A stretch of 64,000 nucleotides of DNA from an uncultured Fretibacterium sp. (lineage in GTDB: Bacteria > Synergistota > Synergistia > Synergistales > Aminobacteriaceae): assembly GCA_946183145.1 (NCBI GenBank), contig CAMGZM010000003.1, forward strand, positions 1 through 64,000, in the 5' to 3' direction. The position numbers were made by a program, and so were the translations under genes. Positions 54,601-62,104 of the stretch are shown here, in pieces. Each line of letters begins with the position of its first letter. Position 1 is the stretch's first letter. The notes under the pieces are model-generated. The model searched no databases and was not told the DNA's origin. It was given only the letters and a program-made list of their open reading frames with translations.

Positions 54601-55248
54601 GCCGGCCATGACACGCGAACATTCACGATAAACATCACAGGAGGTTCAACGCCTTCAAAGCCTGAAAGCGGTGATGTGCCTATCGACCCCGAAAGCGGCG
54701 ACATTCCCCCGGCACCTGAAAGCCATGACACTCCCGCGCCGAAAACTGTTATAATCTCAGAGGGAAAACCGCGCGACATTTCATCGCTCACAATCGGGGA
54801 GCTTGCCTCAATCACGAATGCTGACGGAGTTATAGCGGCTATACTTCCTGAGATAAGCACAAACCTTGAGGGCTTCTACACGTCAGAAAGCATTGACTGT
54901 TTTGCGAACGTGAAAATTTCTGCTGATGTCCCGGCAGGCTGGACTCTGGTCTGGAATCCTTTTGCCCGGACGACTTCAAGCGCGTTGTCGGTGAAAGATG
55001 CGGCGGATGACAATGTTCAGTTCACGGACTCAGACGGCCACATAACAATCACAGTCCCTGAGAATCATATCGTGAACGTTTCCGCGTGGCTCGATGCTGA
55101 TACGCTTTATGCCCCGGTTATTTCTGCGACTGAACACAAAGAAGACCCAGAAGGAGTCCCGTCAGCGAGTTCGGGAGGATGCAATTTCTTTTCGCTGAGT
55201 CTCGCGCTGATTGCTCCGTTGTTTTTTGTGAAGATGAGAAAACTTTAA
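51619..55248 (+). CDS. Secreted subtilase with Ig-like repeats and Synerg-CTERM (2 of 3)
   Basis: 1209 residues. Signal peptide; I9-like propeptide (about 24-115); S8 domain with Asp156 (VVDSGIDYNHPDL), His197 (GHGTHVAGT), Asn306 and Ser401 (GTSMAAPHVAG). Ig-like repeats follow from residue about 470 (SDANPPEGVVNQRY, also in paralog 3). A Pro/Glu linker with ESGDVPIDPESGDIPPAPES replaces the SHDVKPE repeats. The conserved terminal domain (DISSLTIGELASI ... LDADTLYAPVISA) and SASSGGCNFF plus hydrophobic helix and KMRKL end it. Arose with its neighbours by tandem duplication. Confidence 0.9.
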   Translation: MKKVFAVLFFMSFLISESSAADSVSGDVIVVLRNDSGVRINSVKTSGGVKSLSAVKSFAASYNVKVVETFDSLSDKANKIFMVVHSDKENENELLRKIKARPDVISASLNHIYTLNLPETPNDSEYFRLWGMEAINAPKAWSISTGSDDVYVAVVDSGIDYNHPDLKDNFSHEYSKNFLGHAGANYDPSAYYDERGHGTHVAGTIAGVGNNAQGVAGVNWRAKVFSVRILDKNGRGTEADIIAAFNYISGLLAKDSKLNLAAVNFSVGGYITDSPEQLITDNDPTWLAVKLLSDIGRTLICAAAGNEDNDIGRPTESTTSSWLKGSYAQIGSYLGVDNMIVVAAANRYLSKASFSNYSRKYVDIAAPGMNIFSTLPLTLSNDTGYAVLPRVYPYASNSGTSMAAPHVAGSAALLKAIFPKATASQIKAAILGGANADYCRDDGTSAYGLLDLTGAINFMAAMMSDDMPPVISDANPPEGVVNQRYKTEFYASGTQPVTVAVDGALPEGLTFDGVKISGTPKESGSFPFTVTASNNYGKSSLALTLVISPQEAPVILRSDDMTPAYISSDYRADINTSAGDWPMKWSIANGDYPANFSVKIDEDSGVLSFKPTKAGTYSFPVTVSNDSGSDSYTFKITVNEAKAAEISETNKHNIALGRPVSVKYSSEDKDFYDDDISIIALGTKPLSWDIKNLPKGIGFSIANKPLDPIKQTLTLTGRAEESGDFHVIVTVSNDWGAESTDLNITVEDSAPVFTSMFNTLRSLEKDTEISFNVPVYGSAPMTFTVSGDLPEGTKIRYEDCTPIICGKPTKNGHYVFTITAENSAGKDERTFDSYVHDPSAIITHFLPDAVKGVSYDAKINLRSDINMKWAIFLADESLNLKISQAGDLTAFPTKEGQFRFTVQAESPDISADSEVVYSLTVRAAPVIKTSSLPNGRVSTEYTSTILSADGTAPLTWSVSEGVLPGGLSLSQNGYIYGTPKESGTFIFTIDAENKAGHDTRTFTINITGGSTPSKPESGDVPIDPESGDIPPAPESHDTPAPKTVIISEGKPRDISSLTIGELASITNADGVIAAILPEISTNLEGFYTSESIDCFANVKISADVPAGWTLVWNPFARTTSSALSVKDAADDNVQFTDSDGHITITVPENHIVNVSAWLDADTLYAPVISATEHKEDPEGVPSASSGGCNFFSLSLALIAPLFFVKMRKL

Positions 55249-55261
55249 GGATTATTCTTTT

Positions 55262-55297
55262 TCCCCCTTTGCTTTTACGGCGGAGGGGATTTTTTTT
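55262..55297 (+). terminator. Rho-independent terminator after subtilase 2
   Basis: TCCCCC pairs with GGAGGGGA over an 14-15 base loop, followed by eight T. A separate TATAAT at 55320-55325 then precedes the third subtilase. Confidence 0.65.
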
Positions 55298-55371
55298 GCA
55301 TAAAATACTTAATAACGAGTATAATTTTCACATCGCACAATCAATATTGACAGGGAGGAATCTATATCATC

Positions 55372-58300
55372 ATGAGAAAAGCATTAACAGTGTTTTTTCT
55401 CTTGGCTTTCATGGTATCGGCTTCATTTGCGGCTGACTATGTGCCGGGAGATGTTATTGTCGTTCTCCGTAACGATTCGGGCGTGAACATAGGCTCTGTA
55501 GCTTCATCATCAGGAGGCGTGAAGAGTCTTTCATCCGTTCAGTCATTCGCGCAGTCTTCAAATGTCAGCGTCAAGAAAACTTTTGATGCTCTGTCTGATC
55601 TCAGCAACAGTATTTTCATGGTAGTGCATTCCGACAATGAGGACGCAAAATCACTTCTTCGGAAAATCTCATCAAATCCCAATGTCCTCGCGGCTTCACT
55701 GAACACTATTTATCACATTGAAGCGGTGTCAAAAGATCTCGGAACAGTCCCGGAAGACAAAGAATATCACCGTCTTTGGGGAATGGAGGCAATAAACGCC
55801 CCTTACGCGTGGAACTACAGCAAGGGATCTGACAACGTATATGTAGCAGTTGTTGACTCAGGAATCGACTACGAACACCCCGACATAGCGGACAACTTTG
55901 CGGCCGATTACAGCATGAATTTTGTCTCAGGAACAAATTACACGGAGGCATCATATTACGACGAAAACAATCACGGGACTCATGTTGCCGGGACAATCGG
56001 CGCGGTTGGCGATAACGGAATCGGAGTCGCGGGAGTGAACTGGAACGTGAAACTTATCTCCGTAAGAGTCATCGGTGCTGACGGAAGAGGAAACGGGCAG
56101 ACTTTGCTTGCCGGCATGAACTATGTAGCGAGTCTCCTCAAGACATACCCGGACATGAAACTTGCGGCCATGAACTACTCAATCGGCGGAGGCTGGTTCT
56201 ACACTCCTGAAGAAATCATCACGGAGAATCACCCGCAGTACTTAGCGTTGAAGGCAATCAGCGACACTAACAGGACAGTGATTTGCGTTGCGGCGGGAAA
56301 TTCATCGACAGAAGTCGGCGCGCCTGTCTTTTACGCAAACTTCAACACAATAGCTCAAGGCACTTACGCTTATCCGGCATCATTCAGGGGAATCGACAAC
56401 ATGATAGTTGTAGCTGCGGCGAAATCTGACATGACCCGCGCGAGCTTCAGCAACTACAGCGGAAAATACGTAGATATTGCGGCTCCGGGACAAGGCATTT
56501 ACAGCACGGTAGCACAGGACAACAAGATAGATCTCGGATATGACAAAGTTACGAGGAATTACCCGTATGCTATGATGAGCGGCACATCAATGGCGGCACC
56601 TCACGTTACAGGCGCGGCGGCACTGCTGAAATCTCTTTACCCGAACGCAACCGCAAGCCAGATTAAAGCGTCAATTGTCGGCGGCGCAAACGGCTCTGTA
56701 CTCCGCGACGACGGTACATCAATGTACGGAATGTTAGACATCAGGGGCGCGATTGACTACATGAACGGGAGATTATACGAGAGCGCGACCCCGGAAATTT
56801 CAGACGCTAATCCCCCTGAAGGAGTCGTGAATCAGTCCTACAGCTTCAAGTTTTACGCTTCAGGCTCAGAGCCTATAACGTGGTCTCTTGATGGTGAACT
56901 CCCTGAAGGCTTGAGCTTCGACAACGGCAAAATCACCGGCACACCATCAGCAGAAGGAAGCAAAACTATATTTGTTACGGCTGAGAATGAATACGGCTAT
57001 GATTCGGCAGCGTACACGATAAAAATCAACAAGGGAATCCGCCCCGTGATAATTCATGACGTTGAAATACAGCCTGTGCATGTAGGCTCATCGTGGGACA
57101 TGTATTTAAACCTCAGCCAAGGAACATGGCCGTTCACATGGGAGATAACGAACAGCGCGGATATAGTTGCGGACGGTTCAGCAGTCTCAATCGACAAATC
57201 ATCAGGATACATTGAGTTTATACCGCAAAAGCTGAAGACGTACAAAATCACCGTGAAAGTCTCAAACTCAGAAGGGCAGGACTCCATAAATCTTAATGTC
57301 CCGTCAACATACGGAGGAATCCCGGAGATCGAAGACAAGACTCTGAAGAATGCCATTACAGGAAACATCTACGGAATCGCGCTGCCTTCAGATTTCCCGT
57401 CATCACATGACATTGCGCCCGGAAACATGTCATACGGCGACACAATAGCAATCGACAGCATATCAGACTACACATACTCAATAACCTTGCCTTCAGGTTA
57501 TAGGAACTGGATACCAGGATCAAGAGACATTTTTGGCGAGTATGTATTAGGCATTCTTCCTCCGGGATTAACAGCTGAGAAAACTTCAGACGGTATTTAT
57601 CTCAGCGGGACTCCAACATCACCGGATCAATATCGTTTTGCTGTAGAGGTAACAAACAGAATCGGCACAGCAACAAGGGACTTCAGGATTACGGTAGAAG
57701 ATGCCGCGCCGTCATTCCTCGCAGACACATACGAGATGACATACGAGAAGGGCGTTCATATGGACTTGAGGATTCCTGTTCTCGGCACTCCTGAAGTTTC
57801 ATTCAGATGCGCGGGAGCTTTCCCCGAAAATGTGAGCTTCACGGAAGAAGATTTGACCGCAGTATTCACAGGAAGCCCGACAAAAACAGGAACATACAGC
57901 GCAGTTCTCACGGCAAGCAACATATACGGGACGGCAAACGCAAACGTCATAATCACCGTAGTAGAACCCGCAGAAATCACAACAAGCAAACTTCCTGAGG
58001 CTGTGAAAGGCGAAATCTACAAATTCACGTTCACTTCACTGAATGAAGTAGAGCTTTCATGGAGCGTAAACGGTGATGCGCTTTCTGATACTGGTCTGAT
58101 TCTGTCATCATGGGGCGAATTGTCCGGCATTCCGACAAAAGCGGGGGATTACAGGTTTACGGTTACGGCTTCTGCTATAGACGGCTCAGGACTTAGCGAC
58201 TCAAAAACTTACCTGCTCAGAATCCTCGACAAGCCGTCAATAACAAGCGAGTCGACTCTTCATTCCGGCGTAATAAATACTGTCTACGAACCCGCACAGC

Positions 58301-59712
58301 TTGAGTACAGCGGAACAGCCCCGGTATACTGGACTCTGACAGAAGGGAATCTCCCCGCCGGACTCGATATGACAACAAACGGCTGTATTCACGGAACACC
58401 TACAGAGGCCGGGACATTCAGCTTCACAGCAAGAGCCGCAAACACAGCGGGATATGACTCAAAGTCATTCATGTTCTCGATAACTGACGGAACAATCCCC
58501 GTAACACCTCCGACTCCTGGCAGCACAGACAGCCCTGACGCACCCGTGAATCCCCCGGCAGAAGTGAGTCCCGACAAACCGGTAGGCCCTCAAATCAGGC
58601 AGGGAAGGCCGCGCAGTTTTTCAGCACTGACAGACAGCGAGCGCGAAATACTTTCACAGGAAAGAGGCTATATTGTCGCAATACTCCCTGAGATTAGCGT
58701 TGATGTATCAGGCGTGTATTCTTTCGACAGCGTTGACTCATTCGCAAACGTAAATTCATCGCCCGATGTACCCGCAGGAGCTTTGCTAGTGTGGCACTCA
58801 TTCAGGCGGAACATTTCAGAGACTCCCGGAGCGTCATCATCTGCGCTTGACGTGAGAATTTTGGCTGACGAAAGCACATCAGAAACTTCTGAAAGCCCCG
58901 CGATTTTCTACGACACAGAAGGAAATGTGATTGACTCACTCCCCGAAAACAAAATCCTGAACATCTCAGCATATCTTGAAGCAGGAATAACATACGCGCC
59001 AGTAATTTCAGCCGTAACCAGCACAGCAAGCCAGGACACTACGACAACGAGCCAGGACTCAACCGTAACACCTGTAACAAGCTCAGATTCAACTGTAACG
59101 CCTACAACGAGTTCTGACACAACCGTAACACCTGTAACGAGTTCTGATACGACAGTAACACCAACGACGAGTCCCGACAAAACTATAACGCCTGACACGC
59201 CCGTAACACCAACTGTAACGCTTGGGAATCCGCGAACAACATCATCACTAATGCTTAACGAACGAGCAGTAATAGCGCAGGAAAATGGACTAATCGCGGC
59301 CATGCTCCCGGAGATAAGCGTAAACGTTTCGGGAATTTACACGTACGATAATGCAGATGTTTTTGCGAACGTTGAATTATCCTCAAACATTCCTGTGGGC
59401 TATGCGCTCGTGTGGCATCCGTTCGTACATACGTCAATAGGAAGCTACGTTGAAGCGTCTGACAGCGATACAGATCAGGCGACTTTCTATGACAGTGAAG
59501 GCAATGTGATTTACACCGTCCCTTCAAACAGGACTGTGAATATCTCGGCATACCTTGAGGCCGGGAAAGTTTACGCGCCTGTTGTTGCGGCTGTGAGCGG
59601 AGGAGGAGATACGGGGGCGCATTCAAGCTCAGGCGGAGGCGGCTGCGAATTTGGACTCTCTGCTCTCGCATTGATTCTTTGCGCTGTAATCTTCAGGAAA
59701 AATTCACGTTAA
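55372..59712 (+). CDS. Secreted subtilase with Ig-like repeats and Synerg-CTERM (3 of 3)
   Basis: 1446 residues, AGGGAGGA before the ATG; unlike its paralogs the ribosome-binding site is not in a hairpin. Signal peptide; I9-like propeptide (25-117); S8 domain with Asp162 (VVDSGIDYEHPD), His201 (NHGTHVAGT), Asn310 and Ser406 (GTSMAAPHVTG). Ig-like repeats from about 475 to 1050. The conserved terminal domain occurs twice (about 1078-1220 and 1290-1415), separated by a Thr/Ser/Pro linker of TVTPxTSSD repeats. Ends HSSSGGGGCEFG, a helix and RKNSR. Largest of the three; the domain duplication explains most of the extra length. Confidence 0.9.
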   Translation: MRKALTVFFLLAFMVSASFAADYVPGDVIVVLRNDSGVNIGSVASSSGGVKSLSSVQSFAQSSNVSVKKTFDALSDLSNSIFMVVHSDNEDAKSLLRKISSNPNVLAASLNTIYHIEAVSKDLGTVPEDKEYHRLWGMEAINAPYAWNYSKGSDNVYVAVVDSGIDYEHPDIADNFAADYSMNFVSGTNYTEASYYDENNHGTHVAGTIGAVGDNGIGVAGVNWNVKLISVRVIGADGRGNGQTLLAGMNYVASLLKTYPDMKLAAMNYSIGGGWFYTPEEIITENHPQYLALKAISDTNRTVICVAAGNSSTEVGAPVFYANFNTIAQGTYAYPASFRGIDNMIVVAAAKSDMTRASFSNYSGKYVDIAAPGQGIYSTVAQDNKIDLGYDKVTRNYPYAMMSGTSMAAPHVTGAAALLKSLYPNATASQIKASIVGGANGSVLRDDGTSMYGMLDIRGAIDYMNGRLYESATPEISDANPPEGVVNQSYSFKFYASGSEPITWSLDGELPEGLSFDNGKITGTPSAEGSKTIFVTAENEYGYDSAAYTIKINKGIRPVIIHDVEIQPVHVGSSWDMYLNLSQGTWPFTWEITNSADIVADGSAVSIDKSSGYIEFIPQKLKTYKITVKVSNSEGQDSINLNVPSTYGGIPEIEDKTLKNAITGNIYGIALPSDFPSSHDIAPGNMSYGDTIAIDSISDYTYSITLPSGYRNWIPGSRDIFGEYVLGILPPGLTAEKTSDGIYLSGTPTSPDQYRFAVEVTNRIGTATRDFRITVEDAAPSFLADTYEMTYEKGVHMDLRIPVLGTPEVSFRCAGAFPENVSFTEEDLTAVFTGSPTKTGTYSAVLTASNIYGTANANVIITVVEPAEITTSKLPEAVKGEIYKFTFTSLNEVELSWSVNGDALSDTGLILSSWGELSGIPTKAGDYRFTVTASAIDGSGLSDSKTYLLRILDKPSITSESTLHSGVINTVYEPAQLEYSGTAPVYWTLTEGNLPAGLDMTTNGCIHGTPTEAGTFSFTARAANTAGYDSKSFMFSITDGTIPVTPPTPGSTDSPDAPVNPPAEVSPDKPVGPQIRQGRPRSFSALTDSEREILSQERGYIVAILPEISVDVSGVYSFDSVDSFANVNSSPDVPAGALLVWHSFRRNISETPGASSSALDVRILADESTSETSESPAIFYDTEGNVIDSLPENKILNISAYLEAGITYAPVISAVTSTASQDTTTTSQDSTVTPVTSSDSTVTPTTSSDTTVTPVTSSDTTVTPTTSPDKTITPDTPVTPTVTLGNPRTTSSLMLNERAVIAQENGLIAAMLPEISVNVSGIYTYDNADVFANVELSSNIPVGYALVWHPFVHTSIGSYVEASDSDTDQATFYDSEGNVIYTVPSNRTVNISAYLEAGKVYAPVVAAVSGGGDTGAHSSSGGGGCEFGLSALALILCAVIFRKNSR

Positions 59713-59723
59713 GGATTTAGAAT

Positions 59724-59757
59724 CTCCCCTGTGATTTTTGTCGCGGGGGATTTTTTT
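59724..59757 (+). terminator. Rho-independent terminator after subtilase 3
   Basis: CTCCCC pairs with GGGGGA across a 15-base T-rich loop, followed by seven T. Confidence 0.65.
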
Positions 59758-59788
59758 GTCCCGAAAAATTTTCAGGAGGTAATTATTC

Positions 59789-60148
59789 ATGAAGGCACTA
59801 AAAATTTTCATCGCAATTTGTCTCATCGTCCCGGCGTTTTCATCATGGGCCACAGAAAATAAACGTGGTGAAGTCCTCGCTGTCCTAAAAACTCCTGCGG
59901 GAATGACTCTGACAGAAGAGAGCTTGAAGTCCGGGAGAATACGAAAGTACATAGACCTTACAGCCGAGTCAGCAAATGCAAAAGTCGCAAACATATACGA
60001 CGCACTGACTCTCACGAACAAGGACAAATATATTTTCGTGTTCATGGTGTCGGACTCGAAATCTTCCGAGCAGCTCGCAAAAGATCTCAAGTCAGATCCG
60101 AATGTCGTATCAGCGTCCCCGAACAGAGAAGTACACATGATACAGTAA
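59789..60148 (+). CDS. Free-standing I9-like propeptide, secreted
   Basis: 119 residues with CAGGAGG before the ATG and a signal peptide (MKALKIFIAICLIVPAFSSW). The rest aligns with the propeptides of the three preceding subtilases: RGEVLAVLKTPAGMTL matches GDVIVVLRNDSGV, IYDALT matches TFDALS, YIFVFMVSDSKS matches IFMVVHSDN, and SDPNVVSASPNREVHMI matches SNPNVLAASLNTIYHI. It stops just where a catalytic domain would begin. Stand-alone I9 proteins are known in fungi as protease inhibitors. Inferred role: inhibitor or folding chaperone for the neighbouring subtilases; alternatively a truncated fourth protease gene. Confidence 0.85.
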   Translation: MKALKIFIAICLIVPAFSSWATENKRGEVLAVLKTPAGMTLTEESLKSGRIRKYIDLTAESANAKVANIYDALTLTNKDKYIFVFMVSDSKSSEQLAKDLKSDPNVVSASPNREVHMIQ

Positions 60149-60152
60149 GTGC

Positions 60153-60181
60153 TTGACAGAATGAATAACGGCATGTAGAAT
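60153..60181 (+). promoter_or_regulatory. Canonical promoter of the tRNA cluster
   Basis: TTGACA (60153-60158) and TAGAAT (60176-60181) with exactly 17 bases between, 15 bases before tRNA-Thr. It is the best -35/-10 pair in the window. Confidence 0.8.
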
Positions 60182-60196
60182 GTTTAACTTGTTGAA

Positions 60197-60272
60197 GCCG
60201 GTGTAGCTCAGCTGGTAGAGCAGCTGACTTGTAATCAGCAGGTCGGAGGTTCGAATCCCCTCGCCGGCTCCA
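60197..60272 (+). tRNA. tRNA-Thr (TGT)
   Basis: 76 bases including CCA. Acceptor GCCGGTG/CGCCGGC (terminal pairs intact), anticodon loop CTTGTAA gives TGT, T-loop GGTTCGAAT. Confidence 0.96.
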
Positions 60273-60290
60273 GTGAGTAAAACACAAAAT

Positions 60291-60376
60291 GGCGGAATGG
60301 CCGAGTGGTCAATGGCAACAGACTGTAAATCTGTCGACGGGAGTCTACCATGGTTCGAACCCATGTTCCGCCACCA
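60291..60376 (+). tRNA. tRNA-Tyr (GTA)
   Basis: 86 bases including CCA, with the long variable arm of class II tRNAs. Acceptor GGCGGAA/TTCCGCC, anticodon loop CTGTAAA gives GTA, T-loop GGTTCGAAC. Confidence 0.96.
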
Positions 60377-60387
60377 TTCATTTCAAG

Positions 60388-60463
60388 GCCGATTTAGCTC
60401 AGCCGGCAGAGCACATCCATGGTAAGGATGGGGTCTTCGGTTCAAATCCGAAAATCGGCTCCA
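60388..60463 (+). tRNA. tRNA-Thr (GGT)
   Basis: 76 bases including CCA. Acceptor GCCGATT/AATCGGC, anticodon stem CATCC/GGATG with loop ATGGTAA giving GGT, T-loop GGTTCAAAT. Confidence 0.95.
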
Positions 60464-60481
60464 GTAAAAGAAGATAACAAG

Positions 60482-60513
60482 TCCCCGGAGTGAAGATGCT
60501 TCGGGGATTTTTT
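60482..60513 (+). terminator. Rho-independent terminator of the tRNA cluster
   Basis: TCCCCG pairs with CGGGGA (extended by GGAG/CTTC-type pairs) and is followed by six T. It lies between the tRNAs and the convergent restriction locus. Confidence 0.7.
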
Positions 60514-60516
60514 GTG

Positions 60517-61009
60517 CTATGAGTCTGCTATGTGTGATAAGTATCTTGCGAGGAGTATTTGTTCTGTCTGTTGCATGTATTGAGTCATGAAATTCCAGTC
60601 AGGATTGCCGGAAGAGTCAGCCGGGAGGATTATTTGTTGACGCATTAATCTTGCAGTTCCCATTTTGTAGCCGTAATTGTATTTTCCTCGCTGTGATGTT
60701 ATTGCTGTCGTCAGGAACAATGATACGTATCTGTTCTTGACTTTCGGGCGTAATTTCCGGCAGTCGTTGGAGTACAAAGCCTCGTAAGGATGATAGAACG
60801 CATAGCCTACAGAGCCGTTGCGGTTCACGGAAATACATTCGGACTCTAACGTCTCGTTTTTGTTGCTCACGAAATGAGTTACTCCGTTGTTCATGGCCGA
60901 AGCTCCTATGTACGGAATATCGCCCGGCAATCTCTCAGCGTCATAAATGTCATGCCCAGAAACAATTTCAGCGACATCAGAAATATAGAATGTCCGCCAT
61001 TCAACGCAC
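60517..61009 (-). pseudogene. Third target-recognition domain of the specificity gene (out of frame)
   Basis: An open frame on the minus strand carries a complete recognition domain: KCVEWRTFYISDVAEIVSG, LPGDIPYIGASAMNNGVTHF, NRNGSVGYAFYHPYEALYS, and LPADSSGNPDWNFMTQYMQQ. It has no plausible start of its own (a TTG at 60930 is internal). It becomes a continuation of the upstream specificity frame if the nine-base C run (61028-61036) gains one base or loses two, giving TPPPKLLSLKCVEWR across the join. So it is best read as the switched-off C-terminal part of the same gene. Confidence 0.75.
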
Positions 61010-61010
61010 T

Positions 61011-61958
61011 TCAGACTAAGTAATTTCGGGGGGGGGTGTTATGTAATTTGCTCTGTATGCTGTCAGTGTATTCACCTGTGAGGCTCTGTTCTTCCTGTTG
61101 CATGTATCGTTCCATGAATGCCCAGTCAGGATTGCCGGAGTCATCAACCGGAAGCTGTATCATTTCGTTCTTCAGGCGTGTATCACTGCGCTTGTAGTTG
61201 TAGCTGTAACGTCCTCTCACTTTGTCCGCTACGGTTGTGATGAATGTTCCTGTGTACCTGTTGAGGAACGGAGCATAGCCCGCTGTTATGTCGCTTGTTG
61301 CTATGAAATCTTCAGCTTTGTAGACCGAATAGCCCATAGCCCCCTCGCCGTTTCTGATGAACACAATGCAGTTGCCCTTCTGAGTCAAATTTTCCTCAGG
61401 CTTCACGAAATCAAGTACTCCGTTATTCCTGTTTGTCGCGCCTAAATATGATATGCCGTCGGAAACACTTTCAAGATGATTCGCGCCCCTGCCTTTTCCC
61501 GGCTCAAGCCTGAACAAATCGCCGATACGAAATTTGCCCCATCTCACGCCGTCAAGAGTCAGAATCTCCGTGTCTTGTTCGTAAACTTTCAGCCGCGAAA
61601 TATACAGCCTAATCATAGCAGGCTCGCACTTGCGCATACAGTCTTCCATAAAATTCCAGTCAGGCCGCCCGGAGTCATCAGCAGGAAGAAATATTTTGCT
61701 CCTCCTTAAACGCGTGAGAGTCGCCCCGTTTCCGCCCCAGCTGTAAATAGACAACGTACGCTCCAGCAGAGGCAGAAGAAATTTCCCCGTATATTCATTC
61801 AGTCTTTCATGCCTGAGTATCTGTATGTTCTGCCCCGTGTAAAAATCCGCAGGCTGATAGAATACCGTCTGAGTGTCAAGCCCTATGCTGATACAATTCC
61901 CGCTGTTGAGATTATACCTTTCCTGTTTGCTGACGAACATATTAACGCCGTTGTTCAT
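61011..61958 (-). CDS. Specificity subunit fragment of a BcgI/type I-like R-M system
   Basis: The open frame starts at an internal ATG (61958) and encodes 315 residues: the end of a first recognition domain (DMNNGVNMFVSKQERYN ... LPADDSGRPDWNFMEDCMRK) and a full second one (TLDGVRWGKFRIGDLFRLEP, ISYLGATNRNNGVLDFVK, YSYNYKRSDTRLKNEMIQLP). The repeated LDGVRW...NNGV...PDW-F-M layout is that of HsdS/BcgI B subunits, which choose the DNA target for the fused nuclease-methylase encoded upstream. It ends prematurely at the poly-C tract. The true N-terminus lies upstream across a frameshift. Confidence 0.75.
   Translation of the reverse strand: MNNGVNMFVSKQERYNLNSGNCISIGLDTQTVFYQPADFYTGQNIQILRHERLNEYTGKFLLPLLERTLSIYSWGGNGATLTRLRRSKIFLPADDSGRPDWNFMEDCMRKCEPAMIRLYISRLKVYEQDTEILTLDGVRWGKFRIGDLFRLEPGKGRGANHLESVSDGISYLGATNRNNGVLDFVKPEENLTQKGNCIVFIRNGEGAMGYSVYKAEDFIATSDITAGYAPFLNRYTGTFITTVADKVRGRYSYNYKRSDTRLKNEMIQLPVDDSGNPDWAFMERYMQQEEQSLTGEYTDSIQSKLHNTPPRNYLV
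61028..61036. repeat. Run of nine G, probable phase-variation tract
   Basis: Nine consecutive G on the plus strand (C in the gene) at the point where the specificity frame is lost. Ten or seven bases would join 61011-61958 and 60517-61009 into one frame. Confidence 0.85.
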
Positions 61959-62104
61959 GTCGCTGCGTGTAACATAGGATATTCGCCCGCGCCCGGAGTC
62001 AGTTTCACCTTGTCGATTCCGTTTGCTGTCGGCTTAATGTCAAAGACATCATCAAGCGTAAAGCATCCCCATCTCACACCGTCAAGCGAAAATTTCCCCG
62101 TCAG
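61955..62104 (-). pseudogene. N-terminal end of the specificity subunit (frameshifted)
   Basis: Immediately after the methylase stop, the frame reads TGKFSLDGVRWGCFTLDDVF then a GAGEYP end, which is the first half of a recognition domain, and stops at TGA 61955. Its continuation YVTRSDMNNGVN is in the next frame, so one base appears to be missing near 61970-61980. No clear start codon exists in this frame; a TTG at about 62100 behind AAGGAG is in another frame. The frame is the same as that of the methylase, separated only by its stop codon. Confidence 0.65.

Noticed and set aside
60149-60516. Integrated element at the tRNA cluster
   Set aside because: No integrase, no direct repeat of a tRNA 3' end was seen in the window.
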